A stretch of DNA of 64,000 nt from Caballeronia fortuita (lineage in GTDB: Bacteria; Pseudomonadota; Gammaproteobacteria; Burkholderiales; Burkholderiaceae): NCBI RefSeq assembly GCF_001544835.2, contig NZ_FCNX02000003.1:310001-374000 (forward strand), in the 5' to 3' direction. The notes below the pieces were generated by a model. It worked only from the letters and a program-made list of their open reading frames with translations, had not been told where the DNA came from and searched no databases. The first letter of the stretch is position 1; the number at the start of each line of letters is the position of its first letter. This document shows positions 64,000 to 64,000 of the stretch, in pieces. The translations under genes were made by a program, and so were the position numbers.

Positions 64000-64000
64000 A

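Overview
The window looks like an accessory replicon or catabolic island of a Burkholderiaceae betaproteobacterium, most likely Caballeronia, Paraburkholderia or Burkholderia. The reasons are the high GC with strong third-position bias, the OmpC-type porin beginning QSSVTLYG, the wealth of MHS/ACS/AAHS major-facilitator transporters, IclR/GntR/MarR regulators, and tightly packed co-directional operons with ATGA overlaps. I see no ribosomal, tRNA or other housekeeping genes. No lineage marker is present, so the genus is an inference.

Positions 1-17,120 hold an apparently complete picolinic acid (pyridine-2-carboxylate) pathway of the pic type. It comprises a Rieske oxygenase system (ferredoxin cut by the window edge, reductase, alpha, beta), a three-subunit molybdenum hydroxylase, a decarboxylating amidohydrolase (picC), maleate isomerase (picG), N-formylmaleamate deformylase (picE), 2,5-dihydroxypyridine dioxygenase (picD) and maleamate amidohydrolase (picF). 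A MarR repressor (picR) lies among two MHS-family transporters and a BenE-like permease. The flow would be picolinate -> 6-hydroxypicolinate -> 3,6-dihydroxypicolinate -> 2,5-dihydroxypyridine -> N-formylmaleamate -> maleamate -> maleate -> fumarate. Three copies of a TCAGC-N-T-R-CTGA palindrome, before picC, before picR and before the transporter, outline a PicR regulon.

Positions 17,122-24,960 carry, on the minus strand, an N-acetylglucosamine-type PTS pair (IIC-IIB-IIB' and a IIA-HPr-EI fusion). Then come a small conserved protein, an FMN 2-hydroxyacid dehydrogenase with its IclR partner, and a second IclR gene facing the next block. Positions 25,138-35,278 are a long plus-strand run: RraA-like aldolase, 2-hydroxyacid dehydrogenase, SMP-30 lactonase, ACS transporter, porin, amidohydrolase-2 lactonase and three further transporters. 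It looks like uptake and breakdown of a lactone or sugar acid whose identity I cannot read. Repeated motifs between the IclR gene and RraA are candidate operators. Positions 35,300-36,600 contain two broken genes meeting head to head at one junction.

Positions 37,000-43,790 are a ribose-class ABC importer operon with two paralogous binding proteins, one at each end, and an SMP-30 lactonase. Positions 43,900-52,446 are a nitrogen-scavenging type operon. It encodes a Tat-exported BMP-family binding protein, two permeases, a double ATPase, two isochorismatase-fold cysteine hydrolases (one resembling biuret hydrolase), formamidase, an AtzH/HpxZ-like protein and a GntR regulator. It is preceded by a sigma-54-like promoter and a dyad.

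The last 11.5 kb are mixed: a formaldehyde-dehydrogenase-like pseudogene with an internal deletion, a PAS-GGDEF-EAL protein, a citrate/tricarballylate-type symporter with a periplasmic binding protein, a hybrid histidine kinase, an AT-richer gap, a beta-propeller-like lipoprotein, an alpha/beta-hydrolase remnant, and a right-handed beta-helix protein running off the right edge.
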